DNA from: Balamuthia mandrillaris
Taxonomy: Eukaryota > Discosea > Longamoebia > Balamuthiidae
Direction of reading: 5' to 3'
NCBI GenBank assembly: GCA_031835245.1
Contig: JAVKOQ010000631.1
Span: forward strand, 1 to 22,864
Length of the DNA: 22,864 bases
Part shown: positions 9,818 through 18,498 of the stretch, piece by piece
Layout of the letters: the number at the start of each line of letters is the position of its first letter
Numbering within the stretch: position 1 is the stretch's first letter
Program-made: the position numbers and the translations under genes
The notes under the pieces: model-generated
Told to the model about the DNA's origin: nothing
The model's input: only the letters and a program-made list of their open reading frames with translations
Database searches by the model: none

Positions 9818-9833
9818 CGTTATTGCAATAACG
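9818..9833. promoter_or_regulatory. Perfect 16-base palindrome, candidate dimeric factor site
   Basis: CGTTATTGCAATAACG is its own reverse complement. It lies 186 bases upstream of the PPP4R3 start and about 680 upstream of the PAH-gene start. The core TTGCAA resembles C/EBP-type bZIP half-sites, but binding is inferred from symmetry only. Confidence 0.4.
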
Positions 9834-10486
9834 TACGAGTAGAGGTTCAGTGTCAGAGGTTTAGTTTTTGTTATGTTCTCCGTTTTCTCCGTCAGGAAGT
9901 TCACTCCGTAAGAAATAAAAATAAATAAAACGTTGGAATAATAATAATAAATAAAAGCCTTTGCTCCGCGTGTCACAAAGGATTCGTTGATTCTTTCTTC
10001 GTGAAGCCGTCCGTTTTTTTTTTCACTCGACGATGACTCTCCTTCTCTCCAAACGCCAACTCGCGTCGCTCTTTCTGCTTTCAACAATCCTGGTCGGGTG
10101 AATGTGATTAAAGGGTTCCACACCAAAAAAAAAATCTTTCACACCCCCCACCGCCAAATCTTCCCCCCTCCTCTCGTTTACTTCAAAGAAGGTAGAGCGG
10201 GATAAAAAACAAACACCACACCCCACCCCAAACAACTTTCTTTCAAAAAAAAAAAAACGAAAGCTTCCGATCGATAAAAAGAAAGATCACCACCTTTTCT
10301 TCTTTCGTCCTCTTTCTTCTTTTCCCCCCCCTTTTTTTTTTTTCCTTTCTTTCTTTCTTTCTTTCTTTCTCACTCCAAATATTTAAAAGAAAAAGTTGGC
10401 GAACTGTTTTTACCCGCCATTTTTATCGTCACGCATCATCAACCTCATTTGTCGACATCAAGACAACTTACTCATCATCAACCCCA

Positions 10487-10582
10487 ATGTATCGGGTCGT
10501 CATGAATCACTCATGTCGTCATGGACGGAACTCAGGACCCCACAACAAAAAGGAGAGAGAGAAACGCTCACCCGCCGAATGA
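10487..10582 (+). promoter_or_regulatory. Upstream ORF overlapping the PAH-gene start codons
   Basis: A 31-codon frame starts at ATG 10487 and stops with TGA at 10580-10582. It overlaps the first candidate start of the PAH gene (10513, another frame). Its stop overlaps the next in-frame PAH Met (10579-10581) as ATGA, the arrangement seen in termination-reinitiation. It matters only if the mRNA includes 10487 unspliced. Confidence 0.35.
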
Positions 10583-10995
10583 GCTTGCCTGGCATAACGC
10601 CAGGCACCGCCAGCGATGAGGCCTCCTCCCCAACGGCGCCAGACAGTTCCACGAGCCAACCTCCGCGGGTCACCTTTTCGGAGGCGTTGGACTATCTCAC
10701 CCAAGTAAAACACACGTTCAGGGAGCACCCGGACATGTACAACCGGTTCATCACCATTATGAGAGACTTTAAACAGCAAACGTCTGTACTTAGCTTCTTC
10801 TGTCTTGTTTCAGTTTCTCACCCTGCTTTGTTCTTGCTTGCCAGTATCGACTCCGATACGGTCATACTTCGTGCGGCCAACCTGTTGGAGGGCCAACCGG
10901 AGCTGCTGCAGGGCTTTGCCCAATTTTTGCCGCCGGGTTACCGCGAAAAGTGGGTGGAGTTGACGAGCGATGCCGTCATGGCTGACTCCACGTAA
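10513..10995 (+). CDS. Stand-alone PAH (Sin3-type paired amphipathic helix) protein
   Basis: Two exons, 10513-10781 and 10845-10995, encode 139 residues. PAH domains are four-helix modules by which the Sin3 corepressor binds transcription factors. Residues 52-123 match the module well: RVTFSEALDYLTQVKHTF, then PDMYNRFITIMRDFKQQ, IDSDTVILRAANLLEGQPEL and FAQFLPPGYR. Splicing joins FKQQT to IDSDTV exactly as in Sin3 (compare FKSQSIDTPGV). Sin3 itself is more than 1,000 residues with several PAH copies and a histone-deacetylase interaction region. Here there is one PAH and nothing else, so this could be a small competitor or adaptor. The start is uncertain: ATG 10513 or ATG 10579 (Met23), and a uORF overlaps both. 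The frame stays open upstream to a TTG at 10396, but no ATG occurs there. The 63-base intron is a multiple of three and has no stop. Confidence 0.85.
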   Translation: MSSWTELRTPQQKGERETLTRRMSLPGITPGTASDEASSPTAPDSSTSQPPRVTFSEALDYLTQVKHTFREHPDMYNRFITIMRDFKQQTSVLSFFCLVSVSHPALFLLASIDSDTVILRAANLLEGQPELLQGFAQFLPPGYREKWVELTSDAVMADST

Positions 10996-11113
10996 AAGAA
11001 GAGAAGAGAGAACGATGAGAGGAGAACAGACAAACGACCAAGAGAAGAGAACGACGAAGAACTAATGGCTCTTGTGTACAAATGAATATGTAATGGTGCA
11101 CTTGAACATTCAA

Positions 11114-11119
11114 AATAAA
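11114..11119 (+). terminator. AATAAA poly(A) signal of the PAH-domain gene
   Basis: A perfect AATAAA lies 119 bases after the PAH-gene stop and 32 bases before the stop codon of the convergent HSF gene. Cleavage 10-30 bases downstream would place the PAH mRNA end at the HSF coding end, so the two transcripts probably overlap. Confidence 0.55.
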
Positions 11120-11150
11120 AACGTGCTGCAGGGTTGTTGTGTTTGCAAGT

Positions 11151-11974
11151 TCAGGTGTGAGTGAGTTGTTGAAGCTGTCCGGCGAGTTGATCCCAAAGAA
11201 CATCATCCTCTGCATCGAGACATCGGTGGTGTTGTTGCTGACACTCGTCTTCATCTTCGTAAGAAGAGCACAGGGAAGGAGATTTGGGGGGTTGAGAAGA
11301 CGAAGAAGACGAAGCAGAGGAAAGGGAAGAGGAAGATGATCCAGAAGAGGAAGGGGGAGATAAAGGAGGGCATTGGAAGATAGGAGGGGATAAGGGAAAG
11401 TAATGCACGAATGTGGAAAGATCTTCTTCTGACCTTATCTTTGGTATTGCTACTTCTGTTGAATCGGGGATAGAAGATGATGACGGTAGGGAGATTGCGG
11501 ACGAAGAGGATGAGGAACCTGAATTGCTGGAAGAAGAGGAAGATGAATTATCATTATCAGAAGTTTTGGAGGAAACCGTTGAGGATGAAGAAGAAGATGA
11601 GGAAGAAGAGTAGAGAAGATAATGGCGTAAGATAGGAGAAGATGGAATGCTGTTGTCTAGTGGACTAGAAGTACTAAGCAAACTGTCTGTAGAGTTGAGA
11701 GGAGAAGATGGAATGCTGGATGTAGAAAGGCCAAATGTGTAGGGCACGTATGAAGATGCAGCCAAAGTTGAGGAAGAGGAGGAAGATAAAGAAGAAGCAA
11801 CACCAACCACACCTGGTGTGCCATTACCGCTAGTAGACGTGAGATGTGGTTGTTGTAGATCATTTTCCGCGAGATCGATCTGCCGCTGCTGCTCCACCAG
11901 TGTATCCAAGAAGTCTTCTCCGAATGTAAGCTGTGTTGTTTGAATAGGAAACAAACATGTAAGCCGAAGAACGA

Positions 11975-12006
<32 letters not shown>

Positions 12007-12063
12007 GAGGAGGAGGAGGAGGAGGAGGAGGAGGAGGAGGAGGAGGAGGAGGAGGAGGAGGAG

Positions 12064-12098
<35 letters not shown>

Positions 12099-14142
12099 AA
12101 AATGAGCATGGAGGTCTACCGGTGTGGAATGAGCAGAAGCTAAACCATCCAGAAAATGGCAGGAAGGATCGATCGCCGCTACACCCAAATGAGGAGAGGA
12201 AGGGAACGGATAGTCGTTGAGAAATTCTGGTAACAGAGCAGCAGTTGCTGCCGATGAAGATGCAGACGAAGATGAAAGATTGTGATATACAGAAGTGGCA
12301 CTAATAGAGGATGAAGATGAGGCAATCGTTGGCGCGTTGCCACAAAGGGATGGTGGTGCGTTGCCACAAAGAGATGGCGTTGCGTTGCCACAAAGAGATG
12401 GTGTTGCATCGCCACAAAGAGACGTTGCAGTGGTTGAAGTTGCAGAGGTATTGGTATGAAGGGGGACCACGCCTGTTGGATAGTTTTCGTCATCTGTTCG
12501 TTCCAGTTTGACAGAACTGAGATGCATATTACTGAAATCGAACAGTGGGTCGCTGAGCGACGACGGTGTTTCATCTCCTCTCTCTTCTTCCTCGCTACCT
12601 TCTCTTTCATTCTGGTGAGCGTTATTGCTTTCGTCACGCAATAGAAACTGGAATGCAGGTTCGGAGAGGGAGGAAAGAGGTCTTCTTCTTCTCAGAGCAG
12701 CTGCTGTCATCGACGAGGATGATGGCTTCTTTAAGTTCTGCTGTAACGCTCGAAGGATGGGATCTCCATGCTTGTCAATCGGATTATCATTAGTGTTGGT
12801 GTGGTTATTGTTGGGAGTGAGCAATTGAGACAGAAACATCAGCATGCGTTGCTCTCGTTCTTGAGCTTCTTGTTGGCGCTGCCTAGATGCTTTAAGGGCT
12901 GCCACAAAGTACTCAACCATCTGTTCGTTGGTCACTTGCTGTTGTTTCAGCTTGCCCAGTTCCTCAAGCAAGTAGCTGCGTTCCTCCGTCAACCGATTCA
13001 CTTTTTCAGCAATGTCCATGTCAGTTGTTCCATCGTTGTTATTGTTGTTGCTATGGTTGGTCTCCTCTGATTTCTGAGTGAATGTGAAATGCTCTCTCAC
13101 TCCACTGTTTGACCGCCTTCTCTTTTCCTCTTCCACTATTATTACTTCTTCCACTTCTGGTTCTTCCCCATCGTCCACCTCAGCCTCAACCATCCAGTTT
13201 CTGTCCTCATCGTTCAGGAACTCTTCCGACTCTTCCATGGCCATTTTCTTGCGTATACTTCGACCAATAGCGTCATGATAATGATGGTGGTGGTGGTGAT
13301 GGTCGTCGCCCTCAAAAGCAGCGACAGAAATAGGAGAATAAGCTACGGAGGGAGTCGACAAAGCTGAAGATAAAGGCGAAGAAGACGTGGTTGTGGGCGC
13401 GTTCGTAGTGGTCGGTTTGAATTTGGTCCGCTCGGAGCCAAAGCCTTCCTTCTCGGGGGAACGTTTCACCGACTTTCTTCTCTTGACCAGCTCCAACAGG
13501 GCCTGCTGGTCCCGCCTAAAGTGCTCGTTGCGAAAGGCCCAGCTGTCCTGTACGACTTTGGTGAAGCCGTAGGTGTTGAGCTGGCGGATGAAGCTGCAAA
13601 AGTTGTTGTGGCGAAAGTAGGCTGGCAGCACGTCCACCGCAAAGTCCTCCGGCTTGTGCACAATGAAGGTGTCGCCGTCCGCGTTCCAGCTGATGATGCG
13701 GTCCAGCTTGGGGTCCTGCACCATGGCGTAGAGCTTGGAGACAAACGGGGGCAAGCCTTTGCCTTTCTTCTTCGTCTTTGGCTGCTTCTGCTGTCCATCG
13801 GCCAAAGTGGGCGCAGCCGCTGAGGAGGAGGGGGAGAGAGGAGAGGAGGAGGTTTTTGGGCCGTCGACCCCTTCTGGCAGCGGTCTTGGGGGCAGGGGGA
13901 CTGGTGTGGCCCGGAGCGTGCTCCTCTCGAGAGGAAGCAGCGGGTTGAGGAGGGGCAAGTGGCGCAGGAGGAGGGTGGTAGTAACAGGAGGAAGAGGAGA
14001 AGGAGGAGGAAGCAGAAGAAGAATGGGTTTCGTGTGTCATTTGTTCAAGGGGTTGGTGGGAATGAGGAGGGGCAAGTTGCGAGGGAGGGAGAGGGTGCTG
14101 GTAACTGGAGCAAAGGTGTGCAAGTTCGTTGCAGGCCTCCAT
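11151..14142 (-). CDS. HSF: Heat shock transcription factor (HSF), N-terminus unresolved
   Basis: HSFs are trimeric factors that bind nGAAn repeats. The DNA-binding domain (about 13763-13475) is unmistakable: LPPFVSKLYAMVQDPKLDRI, ISWNADGDTFIVHKPEDFAV, VLPAYFRHNNFCSFIRQLNT, YGFTKV, NEHFRRD. A coiled coil (KVNRLTEERSYLLEELGKLK to MLMFLSQLL, near 13030-12820) fits the HR-A/B trimer region. The C-terminal half is Ser-rich, with aromatic/acidic clusters (FGEDFLDTLV, DDVLWDQLAG) like AHA activation motifs. The intron 12119-11931 (CCG|GTAGAC to ACACAG|CTT, 189 bases) is inferred. It removes a (TCC)n/(TC)n microsatellite that would otherwise read as a Ser run. The main frame has no ATG before the DNA-binding domain. 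The likeliest start is ATG 14142 (MEACNELAHLC) in another frame, joined by an intron ending at 13820. Donors at 14105, 13985, 13901 or 13868 all restore frame, and I cannot choose between them. Confidence 0.88.
11981..12097 (-). repeat. (GGA)n plus (GA)n microsatellite in HSF intron
   Basis: About 29 GGA units are followed by about 15 GA units on the plus strand, inside the inferred 189-base HSF intron. In HSF sense it is (TCC)n/(TC)n. It is stop-free in all frames, so it mimics poly-Ser, poly-Pro, poly-Gly and poly-Glu reading frames. Confidence 0.9.
12334..12429 (-). repeat. Four-copy 24-base coding repeat in HSF
   Basis: Four tandem 24-base units encode SLCGDAT/SLCGNATP/SLCGNAPP-type octapeptides in the HSF C-terminal region. 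The units differ by a few bases, and the copy at the high-coordinate end (SLCGDATP side) is the most diverged. It is in frame, so it looks like a recent in-frame expansion of a Cys-containing motif. Confidence 0.85.
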
Positions 14143-14217
14143 TCGAACGTTTTTTCCTTCCCACTAAAACCCCTTTTTGGTTTTTCTTTGCGTTGTTGGA
14201 CCTAAAAGATTAAGGTC

Positions 14218-14259
<42 letters not shown>

Positions 14260-14599
14260 AAAGGGTGGCACACGTGCGTGCTTGGGAAGGGAGAGAGAGA
14301 GAGAGAGAGAGAGAGAGGCTAGAGGTCACCCACAATTTTTCCCCCACCCTCTATCTATTGGTTTTTTCTGCTAACGTCGACAGGTCAGACCTGAGGCAAA
14401 CACGGGCCTCCCTTTCCTGACTTTCTTCTTCCAAATTTATCATCACGACGACACGACAATTTCCAAACGAAATCCGCTAATAGGTTGTCTACGAGCAGAT
14501 AATGTTGTGCTAACCATTCAACTATTAGTTTTAAAAACTATTAGGTTCGTCCCGTCAAGGTCGACACGAGAAAGGCAAAAATAAAAGAAAGCGAAGAGG
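14143..14599. other. Divergent promoter region between HSF and AtuA-like gene
   Basis: Two (GA)n tracts (14221-14256 and 14290-14318) lie on the HSF side. They read as (CT)n in HSF sense, so they may lie in an HSF 5' UTR intron. Nearer the AtuA-like gene is an AT-rich cluster (14475-14550) with CTAATAG at 14477 and CTATTAG twice (about 14521-14545), the last two around AGTTTTAAAAACT. I see no RNA gene. Confidence 0.6.
14221..14318. repeat. Two (GA)n microsatellites upstream of HSF
   Basis: Pure GA runs at 14221-14256 and 14290-14318 are separated by a 33-base unique spacer that contains CACACGTGCGTG. The CACGTG E-box in that spacer could be a regulatory site. Confidence 0.85.
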
Positions 14600-16151
14600 A
14601 TGGCCCAAGCACCACCACAGCGACGACAACGACAACGAGAAGGAGCGGGGCCTGCTTCGTACGCCACCACCAATGCTGAAAGAGCGGTAAGGATAGGCTG
14701 TAGCTCGGCCTTTTGGGGGGACAGCCCTGCTGGAGCGTGGCAGCTGGTCCACAGCGAAGGCGCCGCCTTGGACTACCTGGTGGCCGACTACTTGGCGGAG
14801 GTCACCATGGCCATCCTCGCACGCAGCAAGAGCAAGGTTGTTCTCTTCTTTTTCCTTCTTCTCGTTCTCGCTCTCACCCATTTTTTTTTTTTTTTGCAGA
14901 CAGTGAAAGGAGGAGCCGGAGAGGGTGGCTTTGTCAATGAGTTTGTGGAAACGGTGTGGAAGCCGCTTATGGGGCCTATCCTTGCCCACAACATCAAAGT
15001 TGTTACCAACGCCGGAGGCATGTTCTTCATTCTTTTTCATTCAGTGTTTGTTGCTCGTTCTTCTTTCAGTGTTGTGCTTTCTTTTCTCTCCTTCGCTTCT
15101 TTCGACTCTTTGTGCTTTCCTTTCTCCTTCTTCTGTCTTCTTTCTTCTTACCCTGCCTGTCCGCTTTAGGAATGAATCCCTTGGCTTTGAAGAAAGCTAT
15201 AGAGCAAGCCAGCCAAGAAGCCGGCCAACCCATTCCCATCGTGGCCGCCGTCTACGGGGACGACCTCCTCCCTCGCCGACAAGAGCTCCTCCAAAAGCAG
15301 CAGCAAGACCAGCAAGTCTTTCAACCATTCTTCCATGTGGAAGCCGGCGAGGCAGAGCCCTGCTGGCATGACTTGCGGCCTCACGTCCTCTCCTTCAACG
15401 CTTACTTGGGAGCGGTGCCCATCGCCGCCGCTTTAAAAGAAGGGGCTCAGATCGTGGTGACGGGCCGTTGCGCTGACAGCGCCCTAGTCCTGGGTCCTCT
15501 CCTGCATGAGTTTGGATGGGACCCTGAGAAAGAGTTTGATCTGCTCTCCAGCGGCAGTCTTGCCGGTCACATCATCGAATGCGGCTGTCAAGCTACCGGT
15601 GGCAACTTTACCGATTGGAAAGACTCTCTTGCTGGTCGCCTTCTTACTTCTTCACTTTCTCCACAAGAGCAGGAAGAGGCGAAAAGAAAGATAGAGACGG
15701 GAGAAGGATGGACCAACGTGGGTTTTCCCATTGCGGAGGTGAATGCCGACGGCTCTTTCATCATCACCAAGGCCAGAGGAACCGGTGGCTTGGTTTCCGT
15801 CGGCACTGTCTGCGAGCAACTGGTCTACGAGATCCACGATCCGGCTAACTACATCCTGCCCGATGTAATCTGCGATTGGACCTCAGTCACCGCGAAGCAG
15901 GTGGACAAGGACAGAGTGTTAGTGTCAGGAGCAAGAGGGAAGGCGCCGACACCGTTCTACAAGATATCGGCCACTTCGTTGGATGGCTTCAAGCTCTCGG
16001 GGACGTTGATGGTGGGTGGCATTGATGCGAAGAGAAAAGCAGAGGCCGTGGGCAACGCCATTGTCCAGCGTTCCAAGAGGATGTTGGCCATGAGGGGCTT
16101 GCCAGACTTTATTTCCACAAACATCGAGATATTAGGAGCTGAACACAGTTC

Positions 16152-16204
<53 letters not shown>

Positions 16205-17065
16205 CTCTTTCTCCAATCTTACATTAATGAATAACAGCATACGGACCACACGCACGAGAGGGCGCCAAAGCCACTAGAGAAGTTATCCTTAGTCTCTCAG
16301 CCCATCACAACGACATGAAGGCGCTGGCCATTTTTGGGCGCGAGGTGGCGCCCGCTGCCACCGGCATGGCTCCTGGCATAACCGGCGGGGGCTCCGGCAG
16401 ACCTCGACCGCAGCCTCTCATCCGACACTCAGCAGTGTTGGTGAGAAAAGAGGTTGTTCCTGCCATCGTTGCCGTTGGTCCAACCTCGCAACCTCGAGAG
16501 ATTCCTGCTTTGATGCCTTCTTGTTCTTCTTCTGCTTCTTGTTCTCAGAGACGAGAACAAGAAGAAGAGTGGAAAGGATTTCCCTCAAGCGGAGTGGATG
16601 GAATGGTTAAGGTCCCGTTGGTTGCTCTTTGTTTCGGAAGGAGCGGAGACAAAGGAGATGTTGCTAATGTGGGCATCATTGCCCGTCGCAGGGAGTACTA
16701 TCCTTTCTTGAAAAGGATTCTCACTTCGGAGGTTCGTCTTCTTCTCCTTTTTTTCTCTTCAAAGCACACATTTTTTATTATTTTCTGGTTTTTAAAACAA
16801 AACACTCAAAAACAAAAACAACACAAAAAAGGTGGTGCACGAGTACTTTGCTCACCTCGTGAAGGGCAAAGTGGTTCGATACGAGCTTCCGGGCATCCAT
16901 GCCCTCAACTTTGTGTTGACGGACTCGCTCGCTGGCGGAGGGCTCAGCAGCTTGAACATCGACCGCCAGGGCAAGGCCTACGCCCAAATGCTGCTTTCCT
17001 ACGAGGTCACCGTGCCGAAACAATGGATTCATCATCAGGACTCTTCCTTTGCTGCTCACTTGTAA
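14600..17065 (+). CDS. AtuA/DUF1446-family protein with C-terminal AtuA-like domain
   Basis: Exons 14600-14836, 14900-15017, 15170-16147, 16238-16731 and 16832-17065 encode 686 residues. The family is named after AtuA, from the acyclic terpene (citronellol/geraniol) utilisation cluster of Pseudomonas; its chemistry is not settled. The N-terminal domain shows RIGCSSAFWGDSPAGAWQLV, LDYLVADYLAEVTMAILAR, KVVTNAGGMNP, YGDDLLPR, VTGRCADSALVLGPL, ATGGNFTDW, GTGGLVSVGTVCEQLVYEI and APTPFYKISA. The C-terminal domain shows FGRSGDKGDVANVGIIARR and ALNFVLTDSLAGGGLSSLNI. Both are complete, and the length suits the two-domain form. Intron 1 is 63 bases. Intron 2 (15018-15169) must use a GC donor, GGAG|GCATGT, to give NAGGMNP. 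Intron 4 carries a (TC)n run. Exon 3 contains an insertion of about 25 residues after NFTDWKDSLA, where bacterial relatives have few. Its substrate here is unknown. Confidence 0.9.
16152..16204 (+). repeat. (TC)n microsatellite in AtuA-like intron 4
   Basis: A (TC)n run, broken once by GCTC, fills most of the 90-base intron 16148-16237. It is pyrimidine on the sense strand, directly upstream of the 3' splice site. Confidence 0.9.
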
Positions 17066-17263
17066 CAACAACAAGAAAACAAGAAAAGAAAAGAAAAGAA
17101 AAGAAAAGAAAAGAAAAGAAAAGAAAAGAAAAGAAAAGAAAAGAAAAGAAAAGAAAAGAAAAGAAAAGAAAAGAAAAGAAAAGAAAAGAATAGAATAGAG
17201 AAAAGAGAAAAGAAAAGAAAAGAAAAGAAAAGAAAAGAAAAGAAAAACGAAAAACGAAAAAAG

Positions 17264-17296
<33 letters not shown>

Positions 17297-17447
17297 GAAA
17301 GAAAAGAAAAGAAAAAAGAAAAGAAAAAAGAAAATAAATGAATGTCGACAAAAATTATAACAAAAAAAGAAACATGCATGCAGTTGGAATCGAACGCGTG
17401 ATTCGGGAAGGAAATTTCAACAAAACAGAGAGAAAGAAGAAGCAGAG
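17066..17447. other. Intergenic region: AAAAG array, AtuA-like 3' end, MED8 promoter
   Basis: Most of this 382-base gap is the pentanucleotide array below. AATAAA at 17333-17338, just past the array, is the first poly(A) hexamer after the AtuA-like stop, so the array may lie in its 3' UTR. The last ~100 bases before the MED8 start are unique and should hold its promoter. No RNA gene was found. Confidence 0.6.
17081..17332. repeat. (AAAAG)n pentanucleotide array
   Basis: About 250 bases of GAAAA units begin 16 bases after the AtuA-like stop codon. The first ~110 bases are nearly perfect. Later units carry TAGAA, GAGAAA, AAACG and hexamer variants, so the downstream end looks older and more mutated. 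Confidence 0.92.
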
Positions 17448-18176
17448 ATGGAGGGAGAAGTGCCGATGACGTTGGAGTCCCTGCGGGCAAAGGCGGAGAG
17501 CATCAAAAACGTGATAGCCAGTGTAGACTTCGAAAGGAACTCTGACTGGTGAGTGTGACACACTCACTTCACGAAAAGCTTCTTTTGCTGTTTTTGGGCG
17601 GTGCGTGAAACTCACCAAATATAATGTTTTTGAATCCACAAAGGAAAGAGCTGTTAGGGCTGTTCTCCGTGTTGGCCACGCACTTTCATATTCTCAATGC
17701 TCAGTTTAACACGGGTCATGGTTCCGCGCGCATTCTCTCCCACTTTGTGGTTCAACCCAAGAAACTAACGCCAGAGCCCACCCAATGCACGCCTTTCCCT
17801 CATCTTCTTTTTGCTCACTCTTCTATTCTAGCTTCTCTCCACTTCCATCCTCTCTGTGTTGCGTTGTCTTTCCGTCCATAACTCTCTTATCTTCTTCATC
17901 GTTCTCTTCTCTTCTCTTCTCTCCTCCTCACTCTTAGTCTTCTTTTATGTTTTTCTCTGTTCATTTTTTAAAAAAAAAATACTTCAGTGCCAGAAATGCT
18001 TCGCACAAAAGGCCTTCCAGAGTTGGAAGCAAGAGAAGCGCAGCTTGTCTCTGAATACAACGCTCAAACTCAACCCACAACTTTAGAGCAAAAACGAGTA
18101 ACCTTGGAAGTATGTATACTTTTCAACATAACTTTATGTTCCTTCTTTCATGCTCAAATTTTTTCTTCTCGTCCCT

Positions 18177-18221
<45 letters not shown>

Positions 18222-18459
18222 CTCCAAATAAAGACAATGATAAGAGAATTCAACGCAATGTGCGATAGTATAGAATCATCCTACAACACAAAGTTGGAAG
18301 AGGTGCGCCTCCGGCCTAAGAAAGAAATCATTACCACAGAAGACACCTCCAAACAGCTCGATAATCTTTTACATGCTATCGTAGTTGGGCGAGGTTCATA
18401 TCTCTATTTCTCCCTCTTCTCTCCTGCTCTGCTTCGCGTGTTGTCTTTTCAATTCTGTT

Positions 18460-18498
<39 letters not shown>

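Larger units (their letters stand above)
9633..10512. other. Divergent promoter region between PPP4R3 and PAH-domain gene
   Basis: This 880-base stretch separates two divergent genes. It contains a (GA)n tract (9702-9724), an A-run with (AAT)n (9768-9800), a perfect 16-base palindrome (9818-9833), ATAAATAAA-type AT-rich runs (9910-9955), a C/T-rich block with (CTTT)n (10300-10371) and AATATTTAAAAG at 10378-10389. The (GA)n reads as (CT)n in PPP4R3 sense and may mark a 5' UTR intron of that gene. I see no RNA gene. Confidence 0.6.

Noticed and set aside
10396-10512. N-terminal extension of the PAH protein from 10396
   Set aside because: The frame would begin with TTG and contains no ATG before 10513, so it is treated as leader.
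11657-12143. Long frames of poly-Gly, poly-Pro, poly-Ser or poly-Glu across the (GGA)n tract
   Set aside because: The tract lies in an inferred HSF intron with a good donor (CCG|GTAGAC) and acceptor (ACACAG|CTT). Microsatellites without stops give open frames in every register.
13516-14142. Separate minus-strand protein of about 208 residues starting MEACNEL
   Set aside because: Its downstream half only reads the HSF DNA-binding domain in the wrong frame. The upstream part is more likely the HSF first exon.
14477-14550. CTAATAG/CTATTAG inverted motifs as transposon ends
   Set aside because: The motifs are only seven to eight bases, with no flanking target duplication; an AT-rich promoter explains them as well.
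16148-16237. Ser-Leu repeat tail on the AtuA-like protein
   Set aside because: The tail comes from a (TC)n run in intron 4; splicing GAACACA|CATACGG restores the family motif YGPHARE.
17385-17420. tRNA T-arm-like GTTCGATTCC on the minus strand
   Set aside because: No pairing T stem, acceptor stem or anticodon arm can be drawn around it; it is in the MED8 upstream region.
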